From Planctomycetota bacterium (GTDB lineage Bacteria; Planctomycetota; PUPC01; JACPCR01): a stretch of 23,584 bases of DNA. A program made the translations under genes and the position numbers. Positions within the stretch are counted from its first letter, which is position 1, and the number at the start of each line of letters is the position of its first letter. Location: assembly GCA_030740295.1 (NCBI GenBank), contig JASLXP010000055.1:1-23584 (forward strand). The letters are read 5' to 3'. The notes below the pieces were generated by a model. The model was not told the DNA's origin. It was given only the letters and a program-made list of their open reading frames with translations, and did not search any database. Shown here one piece after another: positions 16,516 to 23,584 of this stretch.

Positions 16516-17595
16516 ATGCAGAAGTCTCTGAGCCCTTATTCAGTCCTGATCTGCCTGACGACATCATTTGCCCCAGGCTCAGCAGAGGTCACGCGCATCG
16601 AAGCCGAAACCCTCACCGAAAACGCCAGGATCATCAACGGCGGAGACCTCCTGCTGGTCAGCGATCCCAAAGACAGCCGCATCCAATTCAGTGGCGGCAA
16701 AGCCATCAGCTTCGCACCGAGGGGCAAGGGATCGTCCCTGCAACTGGACCTCCCTTGTACCACGCCAGGCGTTTACAGAATTCACGTCAAAGGAGCGATG
16801 GGGCCGAGCTGCGGCCTGTACAACCTGGTGGTGGGAGATGAGGTCCGGGGATGGTTCAATTTCAGTGCTGAGAAGACTGTCCACACAGACAGATCTGGCA
16901 ATACTCCCAACGGCATCGCGACGAAACGTGTCCGCCTCATCGAGGGCAAGAATCCTGTCCGCTTCGAATTCCTGCAGCCGGGAGGCAGGGGTGGCTGCCT
17001 GGTTATTGATTCGATTCATCTGTTCCCGCACCGGTTCGTCCCGCATCCGGAACCGGACAAGTTTGACTCAGCCATCCCCGAGAACGAATCCCATGCTGAC
17101 GAGCTGATCCGCAATGGTGGTTTCGAGGAATTCCAGACGTGGGAGCGTTTCGAGCAGAAGCATCAGAAAATCAGACATTGGAGTCTCAACACCTCGGCGC
17201 CAGCGGACCATCGAGTCATCGTCCGGGCCCCCGCTAAGGCCAGGACCGGCAAACACTGCATCCGGCTTTCTCCTGACGATCTTGAAGACAACGTGGTCCT
17301 CTATCAGACCATTCGAGCAGAAAGCCGAGCGCGCTATCGCGTGATCGTTCACGCACGCGGCGAAGGAACCATACGAGTAGATTTCTATCAATACGGCGGC
17401 AGGCCCCGATCAGAAGATGCCGAACGTGTTCTGAATGTCTTTAAGGCAACAGACACCTGGCAACGTTACACCTTTGTCATGTCCCCCAGTGAGGCGGGCA
17501 AGATCCACCAGGTGGCCATCGCTCTTTATGCTCTGGAGGGCAGTTCCATCTACTTCGATGATATCAGTATTCGCCGTATCACGGAGAAACAGTGA
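16516..17595 (+). CDS. Exported two-module carbohydrate-binding protein (CBM6/35-like plus CBM4/9-like)
   Basis: 359 residues from the ATG at 16516, with only a weak Shine-Dalgarno, 46 bases after the lyase-like gene and probably co-transcribed. Residues 1-23 form a signal peptide (hydrophobic SVLICLTTSF, cut near GSA-EVT). About 24-172 reads as a CBM6/35-like jelly roll: it opens IEAETLTENARI, contains PGVYRIHVKGAMGP, and closes GGCLVIDSIHLFPH. About 194-355 reads as a CBM4/9-type module: LIRNGGFEEFQTWE, HCIRLSPDD, and the closing YFDDISIRRI. No catalytic motif is present, so it is a binding protein, either a tethering factor for the lyase or a surface glycan-capture protein. No lipobox cysteine or sorting signal is seen. 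Confidence 0.85.
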   Translation: MQKSLSPYSVLICLTTSFAPGSAEVTRIEAETLTENARIINGGDLLLVSDPKDSRIQFSGGKAISFAPRGKGSSLQLDLPCTTPGVYRIHVKGAMGPSCGLYNLVVGDEVRGWFNFSAEKTVHTDRSGNTPNGIATKRVRLIEGKNPVRFEFLQPGGRGGCLVIDSIHLFPHRFVPHPEPDKFDSAIPENESHADELIRNGGFEEFQTWERFEQKHQKIRHWSLNTSAPADHRVIVRAPAKARTGKHCIRLSPDDLEDNVVLYQTIRAESRARYRVIVHARGEGTIRVDFYQYGGRPRSEDAERVLNVFKATDTWQRYTFVMSPSEAGKIHQVAIALYALEGSSIYFDDISIRRITEKQ

Positions 17596-17617
17596 AGCAG
17601 CTCGCGCGTCATGGACT

Positions 17618-17648
17618 GACTCATAGCGGATCGCCGAGACCGCGAGTC
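17618..17648. terminator. Stem-loop in a convergent gap, possible bidirectional terminator
   Basis: GACTC-(ATA)-GCGG, a 10-base loop, then CCGC-GAGTC forms a 9-base-pair stem with a 3-base bulge. It lies in the 74 bases between two convergent stops. There is no T run on either side, so intrinsic termination is uncertain. Confidence 0.35.
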
Positions 17649-17669
17649 GGCCTGCCATCCGGAGCCCCC

Positions 17670-19688
17670 TCATCGTGCTTCAATCTTGATGGCGGCGTAG
17701 ACCACGATCTTCGGGACGACGAAGCTGACAGATCTATTCTCCTGGTCAAACTTGAGTTCTGTTGACTTTGAATTCTCCACTGAATGAAGCGACACCTTTC
17801 TGGCTCGCGTGGCCGCCGGCAGAACAACCCGAACAGGAATCGGGCCGGCCGGGATTGGCCTCTCGATATCAGCGCCGGAAACGCCATCGGCTGGACGGCG
17901 ATCCCTGTGATAATTGATGAGATGGACCACAAACTTTCTCGTCTCTGACCCGGTACCTCGCCCTGTTTCAAAGCAGGTGAAGCTAATCGTGTCCCGAGCA
18001 CTTATTCCTGAACGATTGGGCAACCAGACGTCCAGGTAAGGTTCGAACTCCTGCCACGCGACCGGAGAAATGGCCTGCAATTCCTTTGAGGCAAACACGA
18101 CTGCTCCTTCTATCGATTGCTTGCCGCGCGCGGGATTGCAGACCACTACTTTTCCATCCGTCCCGATAAAATCTGAAAACGTCGTTTGTTCATCCTCAAT
18201 AAAGTCGGCAACGGAAGGCAACAGGACGAGCCGGTATTGTTTGAGTCGTTCAAGCGACAGGTTGTCATCGATCAGCACATCATAGAGGACATGATTCTTG
18301 GTGAGTAAACTGCCGAGCCGTTTGAAATCTGCCGTATGAAGAGTGTCTCCGCGATGCACGGCTCGGCGATTCCAGACCAGGGCGGCTTCGGAATACGGGG
18401 TGGCCGGATGATAGAGCTGTTCATTCTTGCGAAGGAAATCGAACCATGCCTTCACCGCATTATGCGTGGATGCATCCCTGTAATCGGGGCCGCGCGGATA
18501 GGCGAAACCGCCGTACGCGACAGATTCCGCGAAGGTAAGCTGAATACGGACGTTGTCGTCCATCTTGACGGTCGAAGGTTTTCCCCCACCCGCTTCGTAG
18601 AGGTATTTCCGCTCGATTCCAAAATCCGCGAAGCTGTGCTCATCCGGCTTGTCGTACATGCGCCAGTTGCCAATCGAATACCAGACGAAATCCTCGCCTT
18701 TGCCCCACCGAGTGGAAGGCAGCACACACCGCTCGTCCGCGTTCAGTTGAGCAAAAGTTCCGGCAAGCTGTCCCGGCCCTTTGTAGCTGGAGCGGTAGAT
18801 GTGATTCCACTGGCCCAGAATCAGGTCAGGCTTGATAGCCCGGCCATGCCGAATGAATACCTCGTCGTAACAATCCTTGAGGGATGCCTGCGTAAACTTG
18901 AGACATTCCAACGCGTACTCGCTCGCATCTTCCCTCTCGTACCAACCGCTGATCGTGCTGAACGTGTGTGACTTCAAATCGTTGATCTGATGCCGCTCTT
19001 TCAGTTGGGCTGCTGTGTGTCGAGCCCCAAGCCATCGCCGAAACGCAGCCTGGCAATACTCGCAGACGCACCCCTCTCTCTGGGGAAAGATGATATGAAA
19101 ACCGTCCAGGCCAATGCCTATTGCTGCTGTGACCATTCGTTTCAGGACCTCCCGCCAGTGGGGATTACTGATGCAGCCCCAGTATTCGGCTCCTCCTTCG
19201 ACTCGATAGGCTTCCTGTTTCCAAAGCGAACCGTCCGCTTTCTTCTCCATCATGTCGATGGCACGAGTTTCTGGTTTGGGGCCAAGGACATTGTCGTCCC
19301 AGTCCTCGTCGATGAACTTAAAAAAGCCGGCTGGTTTTTCCGGATCGCCGAATGGTCTTGAGAGCGAAAAGAGACCGATGAACTTAGCCCCGTTTCTGTG
19401 GCTGCGCTCGATGAGTTGCTTCATCCAATCTCGATCCACTGGCCCGCCGCCAAGAGAGGTCCAGAGTCTCTTGACTCCTTTCTCGCGTGCGTAGCTCATG
19501 GCCGACCAGTAATTCGGGCCGAAGAATCCAGCAATGACGACCTGCGGCCGAACGTCGTCGATGTAATCACCGTAGGCATCATCAATCTCGCCATAGTGAG
19601 AGCACGCCCGTTGAAACCAGAAGGGTTTGTGTTCCTGCGCCTGAACTTGAATGGATGTTGTCATGAGTGCAATCAGGATCGGAGTCAT
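17670..19688 (-). CDS. Exported glycoside-hydrolase-like protein (GH42/GHL6-like barrel plus glutamine-amidotransferase-like domain)
   Basis: 672 residues from the ATG at 19688, preceded only by a weak ribosome-binding site. A short signal peptide ends near VQAQ (residue 18). Residues about 22-420 fit a TIM-barrel hydrolase: HYGEIDDAYGDYIDDVRPQV, WISN-like strand CISNPHW, and GIGLDGFHIIFPQREGCVCE (residues 191-210) continuing with YCQAAFRRWLG. The Cys207/Cys209/Cys212 cluster followed by an aromatic F-x-x-WL is a hallmark of GH42-type and related hypothetical families (GHL6). Acidic residues near GLDG could be catalytic, but I cannot name the acid/base pair. About 455-560 resembles the class I amidotransferase-like domain that follows the barrel in GH42 (VLYDVLIDDNL, YRLVLLPSV, GKVVVCNP). 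The end is a small beta-sandwich. It is transcribed toward the lyase/CBM pair and divergently from the DUF4838 gene. Substrate unknown. Confidence 0.8.
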   Translation of the reverse strand: MTPILIALMTTSIQVQAQEHKPFWFQRACSHYGEIDDAYGDYIDDVRPQVVIAGFFGPNYWSAMSYAREKGVKRLWTSLGGGPVDRDWMKQLIERSHRNGAKFIGLFSLSRPFGDPEKPAGFFKFIDEDWDDNVLGPKPETRAIDMMEKKADGSLWKQEAYRVEGGAEYWGCISNPHWREVLKRMVTAAIGIGLDGFHIIFPQREGCVCEYCQAAFRRWLGARHTAAQLKERHQINDLKSHTFSTISGWYEREDASEYALECLKFTQASLKDCYDEVFIRHGRAIKPDLILGQWNHIYRSSYKGPGQLAGTFAQLNADERCVLPSTRWGKGEDFVWYSIGNWRMYDKPDEHSFADFGIERKYLYEAGGGKPSTVKMDDNVRIQLTFAESVAYGGFAYPRGPDYRDASTHNAVKAWFDFLRKNEQLYHPATPYSEAALVWNRRAVHRGDTLHTADFKRLGSLLTKNHVLYDVLIDDNLSLERLKQYRLVLLPSVADFIEDEQTTFSDFIGTDGKVVVCNPARGKQSIEGAVVFASKELQAISPVAWQEFEPYLDVWLPNRSGISARDTISFTCFETGRGTGSETRKFVVHLINYHRDRRPADGVSGADIERPIPAGPIPVRVVLPAATRARKVSLHSVENSKSTELKFDQENRSVSFVVPKIVVYAAIKIEAR

Positions 19689-19744
19689 GAAACTGGCCCT
19701 AAGAGTTTCAGATCATCGAGGCGGAAGGCTGCTACCTATAACGG

Positions 19745-19764
19745 CAAGTTAGAGCCTGTGCCAT
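19745..19764. repeat. Degenerate relative of the repeat unit at 13185-13204
   Basis: CAAGTTAGAGCCTGTGCCAT agrees with CAGGTTGGAGCCTGCGCCAC at 16 of 20 positions by hand count. The palindromic arms of the first copy are no longer perfect here. Both copies lie in divergent gene-free regions. Confidence 0.35.
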
Positions 19765-20020
19765 TTTCCCTGCGGAGCCCTGAACAGAATCTAGAATCTT
19801 CCACGATGCAAACCGGTCGGAGTTACTCGCAACGGATCGCTCAGATCGAAGCAGGCCAGCAAATGCCGGGGAAAAGCCGATGCCATCGTCACTGACACAC
19901 CTGGTCAAGAATTCAAACCCTCGAGGGCTCTATCCAAAGAGCAGGATCATGTTGCCCACAAACTTGCCCGAAACTGATTCAAACAGGTCACCGGGCTCAG
20001 GGCCTTCATCGCGTACCAGC

Positions 20021-20025
20021 AGGAG
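20021..20025 (+). promoter_or_regulatory. Ribosome-binding site deciding the DUF4838 gene start
   Basis: AGGAG lies 10 bases before the ATG at 20036 (and 13 before a second ATG at 20039). The protein from here begins with a clean signal peptide, which an upstream start at 19880 would bury 52 residues inside. Confidence 0.65.
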
Positions 20026-20035
20026 CAGAAGATCA

Positions 20036-22762
20036 ATGATGCGCTTCAACCTGATCACTCTTCTTGCGATATTCGTTCCACAGATCGCCTCATCGGAACC
20101 GATCATCCTTGTGAAGAACGGCGAGCCGAAGGCATCAATCGTCATACAACCCAGGATCGATGAGCGCTGTAAACTCCGATACGAGATGACCTTTCCAGGC
20201 AAGCGTCCGCTGCCCATCCTCAAGGTTGCTCAAGAGCTGCAGTCCTACCTGACTCGTGTTACCGGGGTTGAGCTTCCAATCGAAAAGAAGCAGACGAACG
20301 CCGACCGGCCCGCGATCCACGTGGGGCTGACTCCTTTCGCAGGGAAGCAGAACATTCCGTTCGAGGAGTACGACCGTGATGCCTACATCCTGAAACGGTT
20401 TGGCAGCCAGGTCGTACTTGCCGGGAAGGACGACTGGGGCACGGAGATGGCGACTTACGATTTCCTCGAGCGCGTCTGCGGAATCCGGTGGTTGATGCCC
20501 GGCGAACTGGGTGAGGTCATCCCGGAGACGAAAGAACTCGTGATCGGGGAACTGAATGTCATCGAACAGCCGTCCTATCTGTCACGCATGATGAGCGGCA
20601 TCTATCACAGCGTGAAGTCCGATCCGAAATGGTTCCGGAAGTCCTACACCTGGATGCGCCGAAATCGGCTTCGCACGCGTTACGAATTCCACCACAACCT
20701 GGCCCAGATCGTCAGACCTGCGACTTATTCGAAAGACCATCCGGAGTTTTTCCCATGGGTCGGGGGAAAGCGTCTGATCCCCAGGAAGGGGGCAAATTCA
20801 GATTGGCAACCTTGCCTGAGCAACCCGAAAGTTATCGATGTCTGTGCGCAGGCGGCCCGGAGCTTCTTTGACCAGTATCCTGGCAACACATCTTTCAGTG
20901 TCGGTGTAAACGACAACTATGGTTACTGCGAGTGCGAGAAATGCCTGAAGATGAACGATGGGATCCGTTACGCTGAGAACGGCAAGCGCGATTACTCACC
21001 TGTCTTCTTCAGGTTCGCGGACAAGGTCTGCGGCGAGGTCGCGAAGACGCATCCGGATCGAAGGATCGGCGGCCTGCTCTATTCTGCGGGAACCATCACC
21101 CCGCCGCCGTTCCGGGCACACAAGAACTTCATCGGTTACATCCCGAACGACCGCTCCCGCTACCTCTTCGATGCCAACTTTCGCAAAAAGGAGCTGGAGC
21201 TCCTGAAGTCGTGGTCTGAGGTCTGCAGCGCTCTCGGCATATACGAATGGTACTACGGCAGTGGATTCGAAGTCCCTCGCTACTATCCGCACACCATGCA
21301 GGCAGTTCTCAAGGACGGCTATGAACTCGGTGTCAGAGGGTTTTACGCGGAGGCCTACCCGAACTGGGGACTGGACGGCCCGAAGCTATGGATCATGTGC
21401 AAACTCCTCTGGGACGTTGACGCAGACATTGATGCCCTTCTCACTGACTACTGCCGCAAATTCTTCGGCCCTGCTGCTGAGCCAATGAAGAGTTACTTCA
21501 ACAGGCTCGAACAATGCTGGATCAATCAGCCGCTCCGAAAACGTGATCCGCAGAACTTCACCTATTTGCGGAAGGACAGCGCGCAGCTCAAGGTCTATCC
21601 GCTGTCAGCACTGGTGGACTGCGAGAAGTTCCTCGTCGAAGCCGCATCGCTCGCAAAGAAAGACGTGGAAAGGAAACGGATCGAAGTCTTCCGGAACTGC
21701 TTTCTGATTGCCCGGTATTACGTCGAGCGGGAGACCATCTACGACCGCCTGAAAGTGGAAGGCAATCTGGACGCTCTCGCCCTGAACGAGCTCGTCCACA
21801 ACGTGACCGCGATGTACCACCTGACGAACGCCCTCGGCCGCCATTCGTCGGCTCACATCAGTGGTAACCCATACTGCCTTTACGCGGGGAGCGGTGTCTG
21901 GCGTTTCCGGAAGATGGAGAATTACCACTCACGGCTTGGGACGCGAATCGCGAAAGCGCTCGTCGAAGCAGAGAAAGAGGCAAGAGGAGACCTCCGCAAG
22001 TGTTCGGGCGGCGAGCTGCGAACGGCAATGACGAAGCGTTTCCAGGAGCTTGGCGAAGGCGCGTCAAGATTGGAGGCTTCCGGTGAGATGGGATCCATCT
22101 GGGCTGAGATCCAGAAGAGCACCGAGCGTTACATCAAGAGCACTGCCAAGATACCCCGGATAACGAATGCGCCGGTGGTCGACGGGAAGATGGAGGAAAA
22201 AGAATGGAAGGGCACGGAAGAGCTTGGCAACTTCGAACAGCTCAAGGAGAAGGGGCCTGCCAGGTACGCTACGAAGGTGCGTCTCGCATACGATGACGTG
22301 AATCTTTACGCCGCGTTCCACTGCAAAGAAGCATCGATGAAGCATCTCCTTCAGCGATACCGTGAGCGGGACACGGCAGTCTGGCAGGATGATGCTGTCG
22401 AGCTTCTTGTTCAACGGCCGGGGGCAGACCCGGATGATTTCTATCACTTCATCATCAACAGCTTTGGCGCCTGTTACGACGCGTACGGGCGGGACGGAAA
22501 GTGGAATGGGAACGCCAGGATTGCCGGGACAAGCAACGCACAAGCCGGCACTTGGAGCGTTGAGATGGCGATCCCCTGGAAAGACATGGGAGGCAAGCCC
22601 GAGGCAGGCGAGCAGTGGCGCGCGAACTTCTGCCGGGAGAACCCAGAGCCCGCAGCAGCCCATGGGGCCGGTGAATGGAGCAGTTGGTCTCAAAGCTACG
22701 CCGGCTTCAACTTCCCCACCTATTTCGGGATCCTCCTTTTCGAATCCCCGGATGACAGGTAG
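20036..22762 (+). CDS. Exported DUF4838 protein with C-terminal CBM9-like domain
   Basis: 908 residues from the ATG at 20036. A signal peptide (MMRFNLITLLAIFVPQIASS) opens the protein. About 60-150 resembles the small N-terminal domain of GH20/GH67-type enzymes (AQELQSYLTRVTGVELPI, RPAIHVG, YDFLERVCGIRWLMPGE). About 190-560 is the DUF4838 barrel: FHHNLAQIV, DHPEFFPWVGGKR, and SVGVNDNYGYCECEKC (about residues 288-303) with its three-Cys cluster, followed by FFRFADKVCGEV. About 704-908 is CBM9-like: ITNAPVVDGKMEEKEWKG, DDVNLYAAFHCKE, WQDDAVELLV, WSVEMAIPWKDMG. DUF4838 proteins are widely found in polysaccharide-degrading PVC and Bacteroidota bacteria, probably as glycosidases of unproven specificity. 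The CBM9-like tail recalls that at the N-terminus of the lyase-like protein, suggesting a shared polysaccharide target. Confidence 0.9.
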   Translation: MMRFNLITLLAIFVPQIASSEPIILVKNGEPKASIVIQPRIDERCKLRYEMTFPGKRPLPILKVAQELQSYLTRVTGVELPIEKKQTNADRPAIHVGLTPFAGKQNIPFEEYDRDAYILKRFGSQVVLAGKDDWGTEMATYDFLERVCGIRWLMPGELGEVIPETKELVIGELNVIEQPSYLSRMMSGIYHSVKSDPKWFRKSYTWMRRNRLRTRYEFHHNLAQIVRPATYSKDHPEFFPWVGGKRLIPRKGANSDWQPCLSNPKVIDVCAQAARSFFDQYPGNTSFSVGVNDNYGYCECEKCLKMNDGIRYAENGKRDYSPVFFRFADKVCGEVAKTHPDRRIGGLLYSAGTITPPPFRAHKNFIGYIPNDRSRYLFDANFRKKELELLKSWSEVCSALGIYEWYYGSGFEVPRYYPHTMQAVLKDGYELGVRGFYAEAYPNWGLDGPKLWIMCKLLWDVDADIDALLTDYCRKFFGPAAEPMKSYFNRLEQCWINQPLRKRDPQNFTYLRKDSAQLKVYPLSALVDCEKFLVEAASLAKKDVERKRIEVFRNCFLIARYYVERETIYDRLKVEGNLDALALNELVHNVTAMYHLTNALGRHSSAHISGNPYCLYAGSGVWRFRKMENYHSRLGTRIAKALVEAEKEARGDLRKCSGGELRTAMTKRFQELGEGASRLEASGEMGSIWAEIQKSTERYIKSTAKIPRITNAPVVDGKMEEKEWKGTEELGNFEQLKEKGPARYATKVRLAYDDVNLYAAFHCKEASMKHLLQRYRERDTAVWQDDAVELLVQRPGADPDDFYHFIINSFGACYDAYGRDGKWNGNARIAGTSNAQAGTWSVEMAIPWKDMGGKPEAGEQWRANFCRENPEPAAAHGAGEWSSWSQSYAGFNFPTYFGILLFESPDDR

Positions 22763-22823
22763 GCCTCGTTTCAGCGGTCGTGCATGGGGAGCATGGAGGC
22801 TCATCTTCCGTTTACGCGCCAAT

Positions 22824-23584
22824 TCATTTGTTCCTGCGCTGGAGCTGAAGGGTTGACAGTTGGCGAGCCAGACGAGCAATCACACCATCCTTTGCCGCAT
22901 GCAGCGGTCTCCACTCGTCCGCTTCAACTTCATGCACGGATTGTTCCATCGCCAGGCGCGCCCATTCGGCTTTGATCGGATCGGTGACGGATTGGGCAAA
23001 CTTGACGAAGGCTGAAAACTGAGATTCTGGTATCGGGCCGGCGCTGCGCTGCAAGTGCTTGAGTGCAACCTCCAGGCGCTTGCCCTGGGCCCAGCGGTGT
23101 TTCACTTTGTCGTCCCACTTTTTCTGCTTGCACGAATTCCGGAATATGCGGCGATAGAAGTGCAGGCGGGCGTAAATCTGGGCCAGGCCCTCGACAGCGC
23201 CGGCGGAGCCCAGCCGGTAAAGCGCGAGGCAGCATTCCGCGGCAGTGTCCGCGTTGTCACCGGCGAAGGCTTCCGGATCGACTCGAGTCGCCTTCGGGTT
23301 CTTCGACAGCCCAAGACCGCGTGATGCGCCACTTGCAAGTTCCATCTTTGACAGCGCGTTCTGAAGATTTTCCATGCCATCTTTGTGAGCCGTTGCACCC
23401 AGGAGCACGAGCGCTGCCTTTCGATGGGAAACGTTAACGACGGCACCGGAAAGGAAATCGATAAGCGGTGCCGACCAGTCGCTTTGGGCAAAGGGGACCA
23501 TTGCTTCAAACAGCGCGGGTAATTCTTCTCCTGCAAAGCGGTCAGGATTCTCTTTCCACGCGTCAAAGAATTCTTTCGCAGTCG
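22824..23584 (-). CDS. Hypothetical helical protein, N-terminus outside window
   Basis: The minus-strand frame stays open from the stop at 22824 through the right edge (253 codons visible), so the ATG at 23501 is probably internal and the gene begins beyond the window. The visible part is almost all amphipathic helix: ALFEAMVPFAQSDWSAPLID, KAALVLLGATAHKDGMENL, TAAECCLALYRLGSAGAVEG. It looks HEAT/armadillo-repeat-like, with stretches near SHRKAALVLLGATAH and GSAGAVEGLAQIYA resembling repeat units. The C-terminal third is Lys/Arg-rich and ends QLQRRNK. No catalytic motif is seen, and the signal peptide status is unknown because the start is missing. It is convergent with the DUF4838 gene, 61 bases apart. 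Confidence 0.7.
   Translation of the reverse strand, partial: TAKEFFDAWKENPDRFAGEELPALFEAMVPFAQSDWSAPLIDFLSGAVVNVSHRKAALVLLGATAHKDGMENLQNALSKMELASGASRGLGLSKNPKATRVDPEAFAGDNADTAAECCLALYRLGSAGAVEGLAQIYARLHFYRRIFRNSCKQKKWDDKVKHRWAQGKRLEVALKHLQRSAGPIPESQFSAFVKFAQSVTDPIKAEWARLAMEQSVHEVEADEWRPLHAAKDGVIARLARQLSTLQLQRRNK

Larger units (their letters stand above)
19689..20035. other. Divergent gene-free region before the DUF4838 gene
   Basis: The 347 bases between two divergent genes should contain promoters for both. No RNA gene or short coding frame could be supported. An open frame extends leftward from the DUF4838 gene to 19880, but it has no signal peptide or ribosome-binding site there and low-complexity Ser/Arg content, so it is treated as non-coding. 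One degenerate repeat unit is listed separately. Confidence 0.55.

Noticed and set aside
19880..20035. Upstream extension of the DUF4838 gene
   Set aside because: It would place 52 Ser/Arg-rich residues before a clear signal peptide, while AGGAG precedes the ATG at 20036.
22763..22823. GGAGC-ATGGA-GGCTC-like hairpin as a terminator in the convergent gap
   Set aside because: The pairing is short and imperfect, and no T run follows.
1..23584. CRISPR array, tRNA, rRNA, transposase or prophage genes
   Set aside because: No regularly spaced direct repeats, no cloverleaf or rRNA-like stretch and no integrase/transposase motif were seen on reading both strands by eye.

Overview
The window is a carbohydrate-processing neighbourhood from a bacterium that most resembles the PVC group (Planctomycetota, Verrucomicrobiota, Kiritimatiellota, Lentisphaerota). 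The assignment is an inference from gene content: a UroD-like protein of the type expanded in those phyla, LamG/concanavalin-type domains attached to unrelated catalytic domains, a BamB/PQQ-like propeller fused to a methyltransferase-like domain, a sulfatase, a DUF4838 protein and CBM9-like modules. There is no rRNA, tRNA or housekeeping marker to fix the phylum. Base composition is moderately GC-rich and uneven between genes.

Left part (1-4122, all minus strand): a probable three-gene operon. In transcription order it holds a UroD/MtaA-superfamily protein that lacks the zinc-ligand motif of the methyltransferases, a 428-residue protein that looks like an internal-cysteine Ntn-hydrolase (C45-like, tentative), and an exported protein with two tandem jelly-roll modules that runs off the left edge. 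A 410-base gene-free stretch with a compound palindrome separates it from the next block.

Centre (4533-12824): an exported 1327-residue protein (degenerate methyltransferase-like domain, PQQ-type propeller, LamG) and a Cys-type sulfatase lie on the plus strand. They face a metallophosphoesterase and a small jelly-roll protein on the minus strand. The metallophosphoesterase appears to be inserted inside a LamG domain. Between the two plus-strand genes is a short antisense remnant of a LamG-gene 3' end that still resembles, at DNA level, the 3' end of the metallophosphoesterase gene.

Right part (13293-23584): a heparinase/lyase-like protein with a CBM9-like N-terminus and a two-module CBM protein form a plus-strand pair. 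They converge on a minus-strand glycoside-hydrolase-like protein. A DUF4838-CBM9 protein follows on the plus strand, then a partial minus-strand helical protein. The gene-free stretch before the lyase carries a cluster of short perfect palindromes with 3-base loops, typical of dispersed intergenic repeats, and a degenerate relative lies before the DUF4838 gene.

As a whole the genes fit extracytoplasmic capture and dismantling of a complex, probably sulfated, polysaccharide: glycan binding (jelly-roll and CBM modules), desulfation (sulfatase), backbone cleavage (lyase-like and GH-like proteins), plus UroD-like and Ntn-like enzymes of unknown substrate. No SusC/SusD pair, transporter, sulfatase-maturing enzyme or regulator lies in the window. 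The substrate is not determinable from this sequence.
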